This document shows, piece after piece, positions 51,635 through 62,311 of a stretch of DNA of 64,000 nucleotides; position 1 is the first letter of the stretch, and the number at the start of each line of letters is the position of its first letter. The translations under genes and the position numbers were made by a program. Source of the stretch: Symsagittifera roscoffensis (taxonomy: Eukaryota; Xenacoelomorpha; Acoela; Convolutidae); the NCBI RefSeq assembly GCF_963678635.1, contig NC_087066.1, forward strand, positions 38,323,755 through 38,387,754. Direction: 5' to 3'. The notes below the pieces were generated by a model. That model did no database searches. It was not told the DNA's origin and saw nothing but the letters and a program-made list of their open reading frames with translations.

Positions 51635-53430
51635 GCCGCCAACTTGGATCACTACACCGATCAAATTCCCATCCAACCAACCTTACCTCTCCAATCCCAA
51701 TCATACCACTTTTTGCTTTTCCGCCACCCGATTTTCCATCTAGCAATGTAACATCAGGCATGAATTCCGACACTAACTCACATATTTCAGTTTTATACTC
51801 CATCTCACAGCTAAATAACCCGAATATTGAAACCCCCGATGAATTTGCCGACTCAGAACCATCCCCATCCAATAATTTTCATAACCCTTCTAATTTTTCT
51901 CAACCTCCTTTTCAACCCATATTGTCCAATAACCCTGACCCAATCACTCCCACACCCTCTTATGCTTCCCAAGTTACCCCAACCTACTCCTCATACCATT
52001 CTGACCAATCATCTCATTCTCCAGACACCCCCCGAATCTCCCCAGAGCTAGATAATTTTATTACCCTCCAACAGCAACCCTACCACCTTAACACCCCGAC
52101 CATAAACCAAATCTCCTCCACTACAAATTCATCCAATCCCCCTACACCCTCTTCAAATTATACTGAATCATTAACACCATCATCCACATCCACTATATCT
52201 TCACTAAACACTAATAGAGCTTACCGCACTTTTAAAAGAAAATTCCCCAACCATCCTTTCCCAGCAAAACCAGGAACAGCCCGTGAATACATCAACCACC
52301 CCCAGCATACTAACACTAAAGAATTTTTAGCTATCACCTTACCCTCGTTTCCACAATACACCTTAAACACCCCTCACGACGCTAACGAAACACGCAACTT
52401 TGTAGATGAATACGTTTTAATGCCCACTCTCTCTTGGACCTCATACTATCATTTCACTAACCCTCTTTGCTTACCTTTATCCAGCACTTCCATCGATATA
52501 GACCGAAACAAAGACATGCTATATCAACTAACTACACCACTAACCGCTAGACAGTTTACTTACGTTGGATATAAAAAATCACTAAAAATACACACTGCAC
52601 CTAGAGCTAATGAATATACACTAGAATACTACGATCACAACATCATTAGAGCTAACCAAGATCAATTCTTAGACGACGATCGCTTCGCTAATCCACAAAT
52701 CACCGAGAAATTTTTCATCAAGACACCATATATATTTACACTAAACATCTTCGACCGCAAGTTTGATCACATTATTTCAGAAGCACTAACAGACACACAA
52801 GCATACGAAAGTTTTAAAGAACGCTTCCAAATATTTTCACTAACCTTTCATTTCCTTGCACCACACGAAAGAGATTTACACTGCTCACACGATATTATGT
52901 TGCGCACTAAACAAACACATACATACAGTTACTATCGTTTCATCCAAAATCACTTTGACCTCCACACACCCTCTAGACAATCACACCATCGTTTCCAATT
53001 CACCAATTCAAAATACACTTCACCGTATTTCCTAAATTTCACATATTGTATTAAAGAAACTAACCTCCATGGTATTCTTCGTAATTATGACCCCATAACC
53101 CAAATGTACATTTTCTGCCCCATCACCAAGACCTTCAACGCCGAAGAATCCCGACCCTTCCTTATCCCGCACGAGTTCCTGCAACCTATAGAAATCCCAA
53201 TTTTAGAATTCATCCACAACACTAAATTTAACCACAAATTATATAACTTAATCCAAAACACACCTTATGAGTTTGCAGTAGGCACTGAAGAACTAACCAC
53301 TATTAAGGCACTTCAATTGCTTTGGCCACTACTTCAGACTAAAAATATCATCCGCATTCTAGCTAAACTACTCACAACTTCAGAACTAATTCACGACATC
53401 TTCCCCCACGGTTTTTTCCCCGACGACTAA
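51631..53430 (+). CDS. unknown 599-aa protein downstream of env
   Basis: Not recognised. Residues 1 to about 195 are Ser/Pro/Thr/Asn-rich and probably disordered (TPTPSYASQVTPTYSSYHSD). From about 200 to the end the sequence looks folded, with many aromatic residues: YVLMPTLSWTSYYHF, LTARQFTYVGYKKSLKIHTA, FSLTFHFLAPHERDLHCSHD, YFLNFTYCIKETNLHGIL, YEFAVGTEELTTIKALQLLW. No signal peptide or membrane segment. Its ATG overlaps the env stop. Base composition changes here: pyrimidine- and C-rich, unlike the A-rich genes before it, so it may have a separate origin. A canonical splice donor follows the stop codon by three bases. Confidence 0.75.
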   Translation: MSRQLGSLHRSNSHPTNLTSPIPIIPLFAFPPPDFPSSNVTSGMNSDTNSHISVLYSISQLNNPNIETPDEFADSEPSPSNNFHNPSNFSQPPFQPILSNNPDPITPTPSYASQVTPTYSSYHSDQSSHSPDTPRISPELDNFITLQQQPYHLNTPTINQISSTTNSSNPPTPSSNYTESLTPSSTSTISSLNTNRAYRTFKRKFPNHPFPAKPGTAREYINHPQHTNTKEFLAITLPSFPQYTLNTPHDANETRNFVDEYVLMPTLSWTSYYHFTNPLCLPLSSTSIDIDRNKDMLYQLTTPLTARQFTYVGYKKSLKIHTAPRANEYTLEYYDHNIIRANQDQFLDDDRFANPQITEKFFIKTPYIFTLNIFDRKFDHIISEALTDTQAYESFKERFQIFSLTFHFLAPHERDLHCSHDIMLRTKQTHTYSYYRFIQNHFDLHTPSRQSHHRFQFTNSKYTSPYFLNFTYCIKETNLHGILRNYDPITQMYIFCPITKTFNAEESRPFLIPHEFLQPIEIPILEFIHNTKFNHKLYNLIQNTPYEFAVGTEELTTIKALQLLWPLLQTKNIIRILAKLLTTSELIHDIFPHGFFPDD

Positions 53431-53433
53431 CAG

Positions 53434-53512
53434 GTAAGTATGAATTAAATGAATATTACTAACTAATTAAAATATTAAAAAACTCACCATTCTTTATTCA
53501 TGTTTTCTTTAG
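53434..53512 (+). other. likely 79-bp intron in 3' UTR
   Basis: Donor CAG/GTAAGT directly after the last ORF's stop, a perfect TACTAAC branch site at 53457-53463 and a pyrimidine-rich acceptor TTTTCTTTAG at 53503-53512. All three signals are strong, but no transcript proves it. Confidence 0.55.
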
Positions 53513-54983
53513 ATTTTTAGCCTTCATCCTCGATCATCTGAAAAATTCACAAAAGAAAAATAAAAAATAGCAAACTTCTTCAAAACTGTTTAAGACCCTA
53601 TTAAACTTTTGCACCAACAATTAAATAAATATAATACCAATGCAGTAAATTAATTTATAAAATTTTCCCCCAAAAGCAGTAAATCTAATTATGATGAAAA
53701 TTTGTACCTTAAAATTCCCCCATAACTAGCAGTAAATTTCCAAATTCTATGCAGTAAATTAATAAAATGCAATTGCAGTACTAACCTTTTCATATTTTCA
53801 TTCATTTGCACAGAAATTCTATCCACACTCGCACAGCTCGCCCACGAAGAATTGTTTAAAATAATGAATTTCAGTTTCAATTTTTCACACTCAACAACTC
53901 TAACATATAATAACATGTTTCAAACTTTCCTTTCACCCGGTTGGAAAGGAATCATATACTAAACAAAACTAACCAACGCAGCTTACTAAATACCACAAAT
54001 CATAGAATAACAGCATGACTAAGAAAAGGAAACCAACGGTACCCAAACCGGATTAACCCAGTTTAAAACTGGATAATTTATTCTTTTGAAGACTATTACA
54101 AAGTCTTAGAAAGAAATAATAAAACACAAAAAAGTCGAAAGACAAACCCATACCACAAACAATTTGATTTTTGAAAAAAGGACACAACCAACGAAACATA
54201 AGAAAAACCACAACAAACCCAACATAAAACGTTGTCACATAACAGGACAACTCACAAAAACCGCATGAAATCATACTCCCACTCCTGGCCTAACCCACCA
54301 GGAAGGACGTCCTGAGCATGCTCTATAGCCGGCCTAACCCACCGCGCTACATCCACGCTTTGTGACCACACCTTTATTTTTAATAAGAGCTACTCAAGGG
54401 TGAGTAACTCTTCAAAATAACCGAACTAAAACAAAAAGCTTTTGTGAAAACAACTAACTAAAATCATTATTAAAAAATATTAAACTAATAAAAGTTTTAT
54501 TAAATGTAAAATCACATGATGCAATATATAGATCAGAATACAACACCAAGGACGAACATCAAAAGACAAAACGACCCCACTACACTCGAGAGAGAATGAC
54601 CAACTACAATCGATATGCCGCTCACAATCACAACTCAAAGGATTTAGAGTACGACTTGACTTCGCAGAAAAGGACTTCATTGAACTAGACCAATGACCAC
54701 CTCGATGTTCAAGTATACGTACAGATCCGAGTAACCAGGCATCCCCTCCACGCACAATCTCCACGCCATTCCCAAGCTAGATCAGACACAAAAGAAGTTC
54801 TCCCCGAAGAACAGAAAAACCTGACATAGCCAACCATTCTGAAATCAGAATTGATTTTGTTGCAGAGACTCAGTCGTTGTCACAAGAAGAAGCGGAAGAA
54901 AATTATGATGTTCGCCAAATACCAACGTCCATCATCCACCCTTGAATTACAGAAGAACTGTTCTAAAAAACTCTGTAAACCCC
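53513..54983 (+). other. 3' non-coding region of giant retroelement
   Basis: About 1.5 kb without a long ORF. Holds five GCAGTA-based repeats (53641-53778), a CCAGTTTAAAACTGG palindrome (54059-54073) and two GGCCTAACCCACC copies (about 54296 and 54333). The second copy, read on the - strand, resembles a tRNA A-box region. Confidence 0.45.
53641..53778 (+). repeat. GCAGTAAAT repeat cluster
   Basis: GCAGTAAAT occurs at about 53641, 53677, 53729 and 53750, with a GCAGTACTAA variant near 53774, in the 3' untranslated region of the giant retroelement. Confidence 0.6.
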
Positions 54984-54990
54984 GGATGGG
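54984..54990 (+). other. short polypurine tract of giant retroelement
   Basis: GGATGGG directly upstream of the 3' LTR. Short for a polypurine tract, but correctly placed. Confidence 0.45.
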
Positions 54991-55400
54991 TGGAACCTGA
55001 TCTAAACTATATTTTATGATTGGATAAATTAAATGTTTTACCAATGTAAAGTATTTAATATTAACCAATCATGATCCATCTAACTAACAACCCACTTATT
55101 CGTAAGTGCTGAAGTTACTTGTAATTTCAGCACCAGAGAGATTTGAATTTAACTTAGAAATTAGTTGGACTCTCCCGAGCACTTCAGCAGCCGCAATAAA
55201 CCAGTATACCCTAGATCTATTGAGCCTAGCAGAGACTAGTTAAACAACCTGAGACTAGATAGTATAAGAGTAAGATTAGGATCGGTATTAGACTAAGAAG
55301 TTGCACGAATCTATCCGGCCGAAAATAAGATAGCGTGACGAGCAGACGGTGTACCCTATCCGAAATTACTCTATGAGTTATACAAACCAGTTCTAACTCA
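54991..55400 (+). repeat. 3' LTR of giant retroelement
   Basis: Identical to 36873-37282. AATAAA is at 55195-55200. Preceded by the purine-rich GGATGGG. Confidence 0.95.
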
Positions 55401-55404
55401 ATAG

Positions 55405-57985
55405 CCAACAGACAGTTGGAAAAAAGTCAATGAAGGAAAGTTAACAGAAAAACAAAATAATGAGTTTTTTTAAAACTTTTGAAATTCATAGAAAAAACAG
55501 ATGTACTTAAAACTTTTTGATTTTCTACATCATTTCATAGTTGACAAATTTTTGATAAAATTAAGCTTGTTTGAGAAAACTGGACTATATACAAAAAGTT
55601 TTATTTCGCTGGGAAATCTGAAAATAAAATTTCACCTTCGAAATTAGAAGTCCAGCCTGTTTTTCGTAACCTTTCCACTTTTGCTGTTTGATAGTAGAGT
55701 TTGCCTTCCTCTTAACCGAACAAATGTACTGAATTTTGAGAAAAATCAAAAATCAACTCGCGAAAAAGTACATTTTCTACTGAACAACATAAAAGACTTT
55801 TCCTGAAAAAAACCATCGCGACCTATAACTATAAAATTATATTCATCAACTCTTAATAGGTTTGAAGTCTTATTCTCTAGAAATATAAATAAATTCTCGC
55901 GGAAGCGTTTAGAAAATTTAGAGCAGCACTGACACATACCAAGTTTCCTGAGAATTTGTTCGAAAACTGATGAATTTTCGGACAAAGAAACCTGTTTCGA
56001 TATTAGAAATTCTTTGTGAGAAAAACCTTTTTTACGAGGCGCTATACGCTTTGGGCTTTTTTTTTCTTGACTTAATCTCATAGAAAATCCAATTTAGATT
56101 TCGTGGTTTATCTTGTACTAAAAAACGATAATAAGCAATAAGACATCTGGTCAATTAGCCTGTAATACTCGAATGAACTTGGAACGTTTGTACAATTACT
56201 TCTTTAGACACAAGTGTATTGAAACTAATTGAGACAAAATAAGGGCACAAAGCCGTTGAAACATCGGCCAAAATTTTCTGAGGTGAAAAACTGCTTAACC
56301 TAAGAAAAGCATTAAAACACAAACAAAATTTAAACAAAATTAAAGCTGTTAATTTAACAAACAACAGAAAAAATTTAATAATAGCAAAACCAGTGAAGAA
56401 CTAGTAAAAACCATGCTGTCAAAAAAACCTAGCGAATTAGATAAACGTTTCTGACCTAAATATTTGTTTCACGTAACCAATGGACAAAATGAAGAACTTA
56501 AATTTAACAATGAAACAAACTAAAAAAATTCTCAGACAAAAGTTTGATTTAAAAAACATAAAATTGAATATTTTTAACTATACATTTTGTGAGCGCCAAC
56601 GCTTTTTTGATTATCACTTGCCTCATCGAAAACCAAAAATGCAGCGCTCAATTTGGAATTTGGTGCTGGATGGCACAAGTTTTATCAAAAACTATCAATT
56701 ATTACCTAAGCAAAAATTACAAAAAAAGTTGATCAGTTAATGCTCTCTTTGCATGCTTCTGTCAAAAACAACTTAATCAAGGGCCAAAGCTGTCTAGAGC
56801 GTCAATTGAACGCATACATGTCTGATGTTTTTTTTCCAATTCGGATGAACTTTAATTCACAAAAAAAACTAATTAAGCCAACTTGAAATTGTGGAACATT
56901 AGCTATTTTTTTTTTTCAGCTGCCAATGATCTGAAAAAAGTTTTTTAATTTTCAAAAACCCTTAAAATTTACATATCAAATAGGTTTTTACTCTCTCAAA
57001 CTAGTATAGAAAAAGTGTGAAAACGTCAATGAATGAAGAAAAACATAAATAAAGTTTTGTGCTTTTTTAAAACTTCTCTTTTAGAATTTCTAGGTGAAAA
57101 ATATATGACCATATAATTCTTGGAATTTCAAGAGCAATTTTATAATGAAAATACTTTGGTTAAAATTAACTCGATTAGAGAAAACTGGATCATAAAATAA
57201 TGCTTTCACTCCGGTGGCGACTCTGAAAATTAAATTCCACTTTTGAAACCAGAAGTCCATCTTGTTTCTGCACTCTTTATATTTTTGCTGTTTGATCATT
57301 GAAATTGACTTCCGTTTTCACTCCTGTTTTTTTGTTTAAGAAAAACAAGGTAACTGGGAAAACGGAAAGCTTGAATTGTGGTTGGGAAAGTGCAAAATAG
57401 CCGTAAAATATGGGAGCTATGCTCATGGGCGAAGGACCGAATGGGCGATGGACTGAAAAGAAAAATTTGAAAGTCAATTATAAGAATGATTCAACTGCAG
57501 TTCAATTAAAAGGAATTAAATGAAGCAGTATTTTTTCTAAAACGAAACTCTTGAAACATAAAATTTGTTTCAACTCGCCGGCGGTCAGTGACAATTTGAA
57601 AATTTTGCATAACTCTGCCGTTTTCATTTCGGCCAATACTAGTGCTGATTTAAATTATCCGGACAAAACGAACAAAACTTGAATTTTCAAACACGTTTTT
57701 CTCAAATTGGGATAAGATTAGACAAAAAATGAAGAGAACAAAAATTGCTTAGAAATTGTTTAGTCCCTGGAAATGTTTACTTTCTTGAGTTTACACGCTT
57801 TCTTTCCAAATTTTGGAGTACTGAAACCTGATTTTTATTTTCGCCCGTTCAGTCCTTCGCCTGAGGGATTCCACCGTAATATATTATTCCGCTAATAAAT
57901 CCAGAGTTCAAAATATTTTGAAGAATATTCCCATCAATACAATACTGGAGAGCGAAGTTCATTCGTGTTCACACGTGCAGAGTGA
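55405..57985. other. non-coding sequence, no gene seen
   Basis: AT-rich, only short chance ORFs. A segment at about 57530-57650 is related to 59035-59160 (both with CGGCGGTCAGTGACAATT), so old repeats are present. Confidence 0.4.
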
Positions 57986-58068
57986 TATAAAAGCCACTCA
58001 GCACTTAGCATTAAGCACTTAAGTAGAAATCAGAAGTTCATAGAAGTCAAAAATTGCTCGCTCAAGAT
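57986..58068 (+). promoter_or_regulatory. possible TATA promoter and 5' exon
   Basis: TATAAAAG at 57986-57993 is followed about 75 bases later by CTCAAGAT/GTAAGTAG, a consensus splice donor at 58069 that would split an ATG as AT|G. This would be a short first exon of a + strand gene. No downstream coding exon is identified. Confidence 0.3.
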
Positions 58069-58826
58069 GTAAGTAGGACTTTTCCAGGTACAATATCCAG
58101 TTGCATTTTCAATTCCATGGCATTTTCGGGTACAATCATTCATTCATTGAAAAGTTTATTCACATATTTTCTGGTAATCTGGCTTGACTAAACTTTTAAA
58201 CTGTCGATTTTAATCCAAGTTCAGCAAAATATACGTTTGCAGTTTTAAATAACTTGTATTCTAGGGTTTTGATATAAATATTTTTACTAGCCAATAAAAT
58301 TGTCCATATTGCTTGTCCAGTTCACTAAGTGTTTAGAGCAATAATTTATTACTTTCAATTCAAAGAAATTTTTTTTTATAAAATTAATTAAACATCAATA
58401 TTGATATTAGAAAAATAAAAACATTTGTCCTAAATATACACATTAACTCAAAAGGATACAGCTTCTCGGAATGACATTAAAATAGACACTCACCCAAGGT
58501 TGAGTGAGGAACTGATATGAATTTGAACAACAAAATAATTCTTAATTTAGACATCAGAAGTTTGTTTTTGGTTGAAAATGAACATTTGTATTCCTTATCA
58601 CTGCCTCGTCATTTGCGACTGAACAAACGCCCATTCACACTGTAGAGCTATTGGCACCCTTTTTGTTCGTTTTCTTCTAAGTAGACTAAAACATGAAGGT
58701 AGAAAAAATTATTCTTGGTTAGTTTGTATACACTAAATGATGATGCTAAATGATATAAGTTTCCAACGGGGCCTACGAAATTAGACGACAAGCAAATTAG
58801 GCGATCGTAAAGAAACGGACTTTCGG

Positions 58827-59356
58827 AAAACTAGTATTTACTCAACCAAAAGTTAATTTAAGCCTGTAAACAAAATTCACGCAATTTGCACGCAAGTTAT
58901 TGTCTAAATTGGACAACAGGGGCTATTCTCATGCGCGAAAAAACTTGTGAGCGAAAGACCGAAGACAAAATTAGGCGAAAGTCAATTTTTTGAAAAGAAG
59001 CAATTGCCATTCAATTAAATTAAGTTAAATCAAAAAATATTTTGCTTCCTTCATAACTAAACCCTTGAAATATAAAATTTGTTCCGATTCGGCGGCGGTC
59101 AGTGACAATTGGAAAGTTTTGCATATTTCTGCTGTTTAGATATTCGGCCAATATCAATATTCAGTCCCTGGAAGCGTTTAATTTCTTTCCAATTTTAGTT
59201 TACTGAAATCTGATTATCTGATTTTTATTTTCGCCCATTCGGTCCTTCGCGTATGAGGGATTCCACCTTGGACAACCAGTATTTACTCAGCCAAAAGATA
59301 ATTTAAGTCTGTAAACAAGTTTCACGCAATTTGCACGCAAGTTATTGTCTAAATTC
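58827..59356 (+). repeat. duplicated 80-90 bp block, two copies
   Basis: A block with GTATTTACTCARCCAAAAG and CACGCAATTTGCACGCAAGT, ending TTATTGTCTAAATT, occurs at 58827-58916 and 59278-59356. Confidence 0.6.
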
Positions 59357-59520
59357 CGTTATTTTCTGATCGTCTAGTTTGCTCGTCGTCTAAAATATTA
59401 AGCCCCGTTTCCAACACACTTATCTTGTATCCGCTGCACAAAAAAAACTGCTTCAAAAAGTTTTAGAAGTTAGCTCAGTTCAAAGAAGGTTTCGACCGTT
59501 AGGCGACAATTCGTAACAAA

Positions 59521-60012
59521 ACTGCTCGTATCAGGGCGAAGCCCTGAATGTTCCGACTGCTTTTTAAGGTCTATGGAGCAGTAATAACTTGAAAATTTAA
59601 ACGTGATAAATTTTGCTCCTGGATTTTGCTTATGGAGCAGTAATAACTTGAAAATTTAAACGTGATAAATTTTGCTCCTATTAACAAATCAATTATGGCA
59701 TGTAAGCTTCCTTGAACCAATTTTGAACAATTTCTAAGACGGATTAAATCTCGCTTACACGTTAAAAGCGCGAAATATATCGCACGTTAATTGTCCCAAT
59801 TTGGCCAAAATGACACTCTTTAAACCCCCATAACTTTACAACAAATGATCACAGGTAAAATATCTTTCCAAATTTAAGCTCAGGACAACAATAGCTTTCG
59901 AATAGTATAAAAAATTTCCGTCAAAAAGGGCTAATTAAAAACTCGAAACTTGTCTGAAGAAAAAAACCCACCGCGAGCACAAATATTCCGTTACTTTCGT
60001 TACGAATTCGGA
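59521..60012 (-). mobile_element. inverted copy of ACTGCTCGTAT-family repeat
   Basis: Starts ACTGCTCGTATCAGGGC and is the reverse complement of the subrepeat at about 19320-19803 (e.g. AATGATCACAGGTAAAAT, TTAAGCTCAGGACAACAA), ending near CGTTACTTTCGTTACGAA. It contains a 59-bp tandem duplication at 59572-59680. Confidence 0.55.
59572..59680 (+). repeat. 59-bp tandem duplication
   Basis: TATGGAGCAGTAATAACTTG plus the following bases through TTTTGCTCCT repeats at 59572 and 59631. Confidence 0.8.
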
Positions 60013-60125
60013 AGAACAAGCAACAATTCGTAAGTGGATTAAGAGAAGAAATCTGATTCACGTGCAGTATTCCTCTCGTGCCAAATGTATGCACAGCAGA
60101 GCAAGCGTATTCTACTTGCCAATGC

Positions 60126-60289
60126 CTTGTTACGAGTTGTCGCACTACCGTATTCTACAGCGAAAAAAAACAAAACGTTAAAAACGATTCGGCGGTGTTT
60201 TCGAACGCTTGTTACGAGTTGTCGCACTACCGTATTCCACAGCAAAAAAAAAAACGTTAAGAACGATTCGGCGGTGTTTTCGAAAGCTG
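60126..60289 (+). repeat. 82-bp tandem duplication
   Basis: Two units (60126-60207, 60208-60289) starting CTTGTTACGAGTTGTCGCAC and ending GGCGGTGTTTTCGAA, with few differences. Confidence 0.8.
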
Positions 60290-60540
60290 GAATTTTCACA
60301 GGCAATTGTATTTTGTACAACTATTAGGGGGCTAGGTCTTTTACCACAGATTTTTTTACCAGACCGACCTTTTACTAGAATACAATGCAATAATTCAATG
60401 AAGATAAATTTAAGTTAGTGGAAGATTCGAACAGGAAGCGGTAAGAACAAACGAAACTTTGCTGAGAAACCGTGAAATCATTGTCTTTAACCAAACTGAA
60501 CGGCGTCAATACATCTGTCAATCAAATTTGTTTATCGAGT

Positions 60541-60690
60541 CTGGTAGAAGTTCCATGTTATAACTTTTCTGGTAACAGGTCGGTTCTCAACTATTAGGCT
60601 CTTAAGCAATGAAATCCTATTAGTACTAAGAGCCTAATAGTTGAGAACCGACCTGTTACCAGAAAAAATATAACATGGAACTTCTACCAG
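60541..60690. repeat. 64-bp inverted repeat (large hairpin)
   Basis: Left arm CTGGTAGAAGTTCCATGTTA...GGCTCTTA and right arm TAAGAGCC...TAACATGGAACTTCTACCAG pair over about 64 bp with two or three mismatches, around a short loop. The loop sequence AAGCAATGAAATC recurs in inverted form just outside the right arm (60691-60703), implying a rearranged or nested fold-back element. Confidence 0.85.
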
Positions 60691-60703
60691 ATTTCATTGC
60701 TTA

Positions 60704-62311
60704 TGTGCCAAACTACGCTTTTGTATGTTCAACTAACTGTCATTAAACGAATCATTATTGCAGTCGAATAGCTATCCCCTTCTCAAAACGATTACCATCA
60801 GTAAGATGCTTAATTCAAATGGATAAGTGATGAACATTTGAAAAATCCTCTGAAGGATCCGTTAAATTTTTGGTTTAAAGGCTTTACAAATAATTTAAAT
60901 TGATGTAATTGACAAATGCATTTGAGCGGTGGTTAAAAGGTTACATCTCCCCTCAGTCGAAAGATCAGTCGTTTGAGGCCCATAATGATCCGTGCCCTTT
61001 ATTTTAGGGCGCGACAACAAAACCCAGCCCAGAAAAATAGCCAAAAAAGCATGTAATTCTTAAGCAGGGTCACAACAGCGGTTTTACATGAAGAGTTGAT
61101 CAACTCTTATTTTGATCCTTTGCCTTGTCAATAAACTGCCTTGCACACAGTGCTGGTTAAAATTATCCGGACAAAACGAAAAAAATTTGAAACTTCAAAC
61201 GAGTTTTTCTCAAGTTGAGAAAAAAAAAATGAAGCGACAAAAAACGAAGAGATTAAACAAAAACTGCTAAGAACTGCAAAAATGAACAGATTAAGCAAAA
61301 ACTGCTTAGAATATCAACTTAGAGTTAATATGGTGCAATTTTTTTGCGGAATTCTGAAGCAAAATTTTACCCCGTAAAAAGATCATTTTGGCTTTTTAGT
61401 CAATCAAAAATTACGCTAAAACTACGAAGTTGATTGATGACAAACTTATGTCAAAAGAAGCTTCTTACACAGCCCAACTCGGTCTTAGACGGGTAAAATT
61501 TTCAAAAAAATTGCGTAAGCGTTTGAAGTTTTTTCAAAAATCTTCAACTTTTGAACTTCGAAGAAAAAATTAGATGCCCTTAAAGCTCTTTGAATTTGTA
61601 AAACAATTAATGATGGACACTTTTATGTTAAAATTAACCCAATTTGAGAAACTGGATCAATAGGTAAAACTTTTATCACGCTGCGAAATCTGAGAATTAA
61701 TTTCAATTTTCGAAATTAGAAGTCGATCACGTTTTTCAAGAACTTTACAATTTTGCTGTTCGATATTGGAGTTTGCCCTCCTTTTAACAATAGAAATGAT
61801 CTGAACTTAAAAAGAAATCACAAGTCAAACCCCGCGAAAAATCAAAATTGAGCGAGAGCAAATTTTAAGACTTTTTTGCTGAAAAAAATCAGCAAGACCT
61901 ATATAAGAGCACTCATTACGTTCATTACTCTTAAAAATGACTTTTTTTTGGCTATCAACCACAAATTATTTTCTTTTATGAAAATTTTTGATAGTTTTAA
62001 CCTTAAAACTTTGTTGGGCTGTGTACGAGGCGTCTTTTGATATAACTTTCTCATCAATTAACCTGGTAGTTTTAGCGTAATTCTTGATTGACAAATCTAA
62101 AAGGACCTATTTTTGTGGTAAAATTTTGGTAAAGAATTTCGGAAAAATGCACAATATTAAATTCTGATGAAATTTAAGGCAACTTTTGTTCTCTTCAATT
62201 TTTGTCTAATCTTGACCCAAATTGAGAAAAACGCGTTTGAAATTTTAATTTTTCTTCGTTGTGTCCTGTTAATTTAATCAGCACTGTAGTAGAGAAGTGA
62301 ACTTGACTGAC
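60704..62311. other. non-coding sequence, no gene seen
   Basis: Only short ORFs. May contain the last exon of the transporter gene on the - strand, but I cannot identify it. Confidence 0.35.

Larger units (their letters stand above)
36873..55400 (+). mobile_element. giant 18.5-kb env-bearing LTR retroelement
   Basis: Two 410-bp direct repeats (36873-37282 and 54991-55400) read identical. They have TG...CA ends and are flanked by the 4-bp duplication ATAG (36869-36872 and 55401-55404), so the element is a single complete insertion. Internally it has a primer-binding site, an A-rich coding strand and at least ten ORFs, several overlapping. These include gag with zinc knuckle, protease, RT, RNase H, GPY/F integrase and an envelope-like glycoprotein. 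Pol is of Ty3/gypsy type. Typical members of that group are 5-8 kb, so more than half of this element is additional sequence. Three coding breaks (TGA at 42374, frameshifts near 45690 and 50145) suggest this copy may be non-functional despite its youth. Confidence 0.95.

Noticed and set aside
55226..55408. 60-aa - strand ORF repeated at 37108-37335
   Set aside because: Lies in the LTRs of the giant element in antisense. It is duplicated only because the LTRs are.
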